Positions 63,391-64,000 of a stretch of DNA of 64,000 bases are shown here, piece by piece (within the stretch, counting starts at the first letter, position 1; each line of letters opens with the position of its first letter). Source of the DNA: Pseudobdellovibrionaceae bacterium. GTDB lineage: Bacteria; Bdellovibrionota; Bdellovibrionia; Bdellovibrionales; Bdellovibrionaceae. Location: positions 1 through 64,000 of the forward strand of contig JADJYV010000008.1 in the NCBI GenBank assembly GCA_016719575.1, given 5' to 3'. The notes below the pieces were generated by a model, which did no database searches, was not told the DNA's origin, and saw nothing but the letters and a program-made list of their open reading frames with translations. A program made the position numbers and the translations under genes.

Positions 63391-64000
63391 ATGACACACA
63401 AAAAATTATACCAATTCGCACCTGCCCTCTTCTTTATCGCGAGCCTCACACTTTTTACTCCCACCTTAGTCGAGGCTTCTGCTGTCTCGGCGAGCAACTC
63501 CTACCAAGAAGTGAGCTATGAAGATCTCGTCAACGAACTTAACTCAAAACAGTCTAGTGCGGCGTTCAAGCAGAAAGCTCCTCAACAAGCAATGTATCTT
63601 GGTGTTGGATATGTGCACACCTACTCTCAAATGAACTTTAAAAATGCAACCACCGGTCGCTCGCAAAATGGTTTACAGCTTTCTACCACAATGAATTTAG
63701 ACTCGCCAAATCTGTATGCAGAAGGGAGTTTTAGAAACTTCTCCGGCAGCACCCTTGCCAATGAAAATCTCCAAGTCTATCAGTTTGATGCACGCCTCGG
63801 CTACTTGCGGGACTTGTACGCCCCTTGGAAATACAATCTTTTTGCTGGTTTCGCTGGCCGCTTTATTGATGTTCATAATTCAGAAAAAAATTACGGCATC
63901 AGCGAATTCACCCCTTCATTTGCTGCTGGCTTTGGCGCGATTGCCGAAATTCACCGCAATCTAAGGCTTGGCTTCGAAGTCGGGGGGCGCACCTCTATTC
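63391..64000 (+). CDS. Outer-membrane beta-barrel protein, 3' end outside window
   Basis: Open from ATG to the window edge, 203 codons. Signal peptide with core APALFFIASLTLFTPTL and cut near VEASA. Then alternating beta strands with aromatic ends: MYLGVGYVHTYSQMNF, NLYAEGSFRNFSG, FDARLGYLRDLYAPWKYNLFAGFAGRF, SFAAGFGAIAEIHRNLRLGFEVG. Long polar loops lie between. Barrel size and cargo cannot be judged because the end is missing. Confidence 0.75.
   Translation, partial: MTHKKLYQFAPALFFIASLTLFTPTLVEASAVSASNSYQEVSYEDLVNELNSKQSSAAFKQKAPQQAMYLGVGYVHTYSQMNFKNATTGRSQNGLQLSTTMNLDSPNLYAEGSFRNFSGSTLANENLQVYQFDARLGYLRDLYAPWKYNLFAGFAGRFIDVHNSEKNYGISEFTPSFAAGFGAIAEIHRNLRLGFEVGGRTSI

Overview
The window is dense chromosomal DNA of a Gram-negative bacterium, most likely a member of the Bdellovibrionota (Bdellovibrio and relatives). 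The pointers are type III glutamine synthetase, a complete gspC-to-gspN operon with a PilM-like GspL, alternative complex III with system II cytochrome c maturation, a clustered mevalonate pathway, and a decayed fragment carrying a 'GDVTG' repeat that I associate with Bdellovibrio fibre/adhesin proteins. No rRNA gene or CRISPR array was seen. There is one intact tRNA gene.

Layout. 0-2.2 kb: glnN. 2.4-4.5 kb: a short insertion carrying an animal-type alpha-amylase, flanked by 43-bp direct repeats that are the 3' part of tRNA-Pro(GGG). 4.5-8.9 kb: pheS-pheT-ihfA-merR on the minus strand, followed by the tRNA. 9.0-10.6 kb: two RNA methyltransferases on the plus strand. 10.6-19.3 kb: a long minus-strand run, thrS-infC-rpmI-rplT followed after only 22 nt by fni-mvaA-mvaK2-mvaD-mvaK1. 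19.3-30.2 kb: ccsB-ccsA then actABCDEF, which together make and mature a cytochrome-containing quinol oxidase complex. 30.3-35.4 kb: a mixed accessory stretch with an amidohydrolase, a cobalamin adenosyltransferase, a GNAT-like protein, a fibre pseudogene, a phage-type membrane protein and a PilZ-like membrane protein. 35.6-48.6 kb: type II secretion operon. 48.8-54.4 kb: ssb and a group of exported or accessory proteins. 54.4-62.8 kb: minus-strand housekeeping run glycosyltransferase-SH3 protein-mutL-miaA-yicC-gmk-rpoZ-spoT. 63.4 kb to the end: an outer-membrane-barrel gene that runs off the window.

A theme of the window is disrupted reading frames. At least seven genes (fni, gspF, an exported unknown, a DUF2252-like protein, a gamma-glutamylcyclotransferase-like protein, an AAA ATPase and an SH3/barrel protein) are each split by a single-base change in a homopolymer run of 5-6 bases. 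Restoring one base in each gives a protein of normal length with continuous family motifs. Two further cases are likely. Because essential genes are involved, the simplest reading is homopolymer error in the assembly, so I annotate these as single repaired genes and give the exact run. The strongest biological leads are the tRNA-flanked amylase insertion, the phage-type membrane protein beside a decayed fibre gene, and an exported kinase-fold (DUF2252-like) protein next to a cyclotransferase-like gene.
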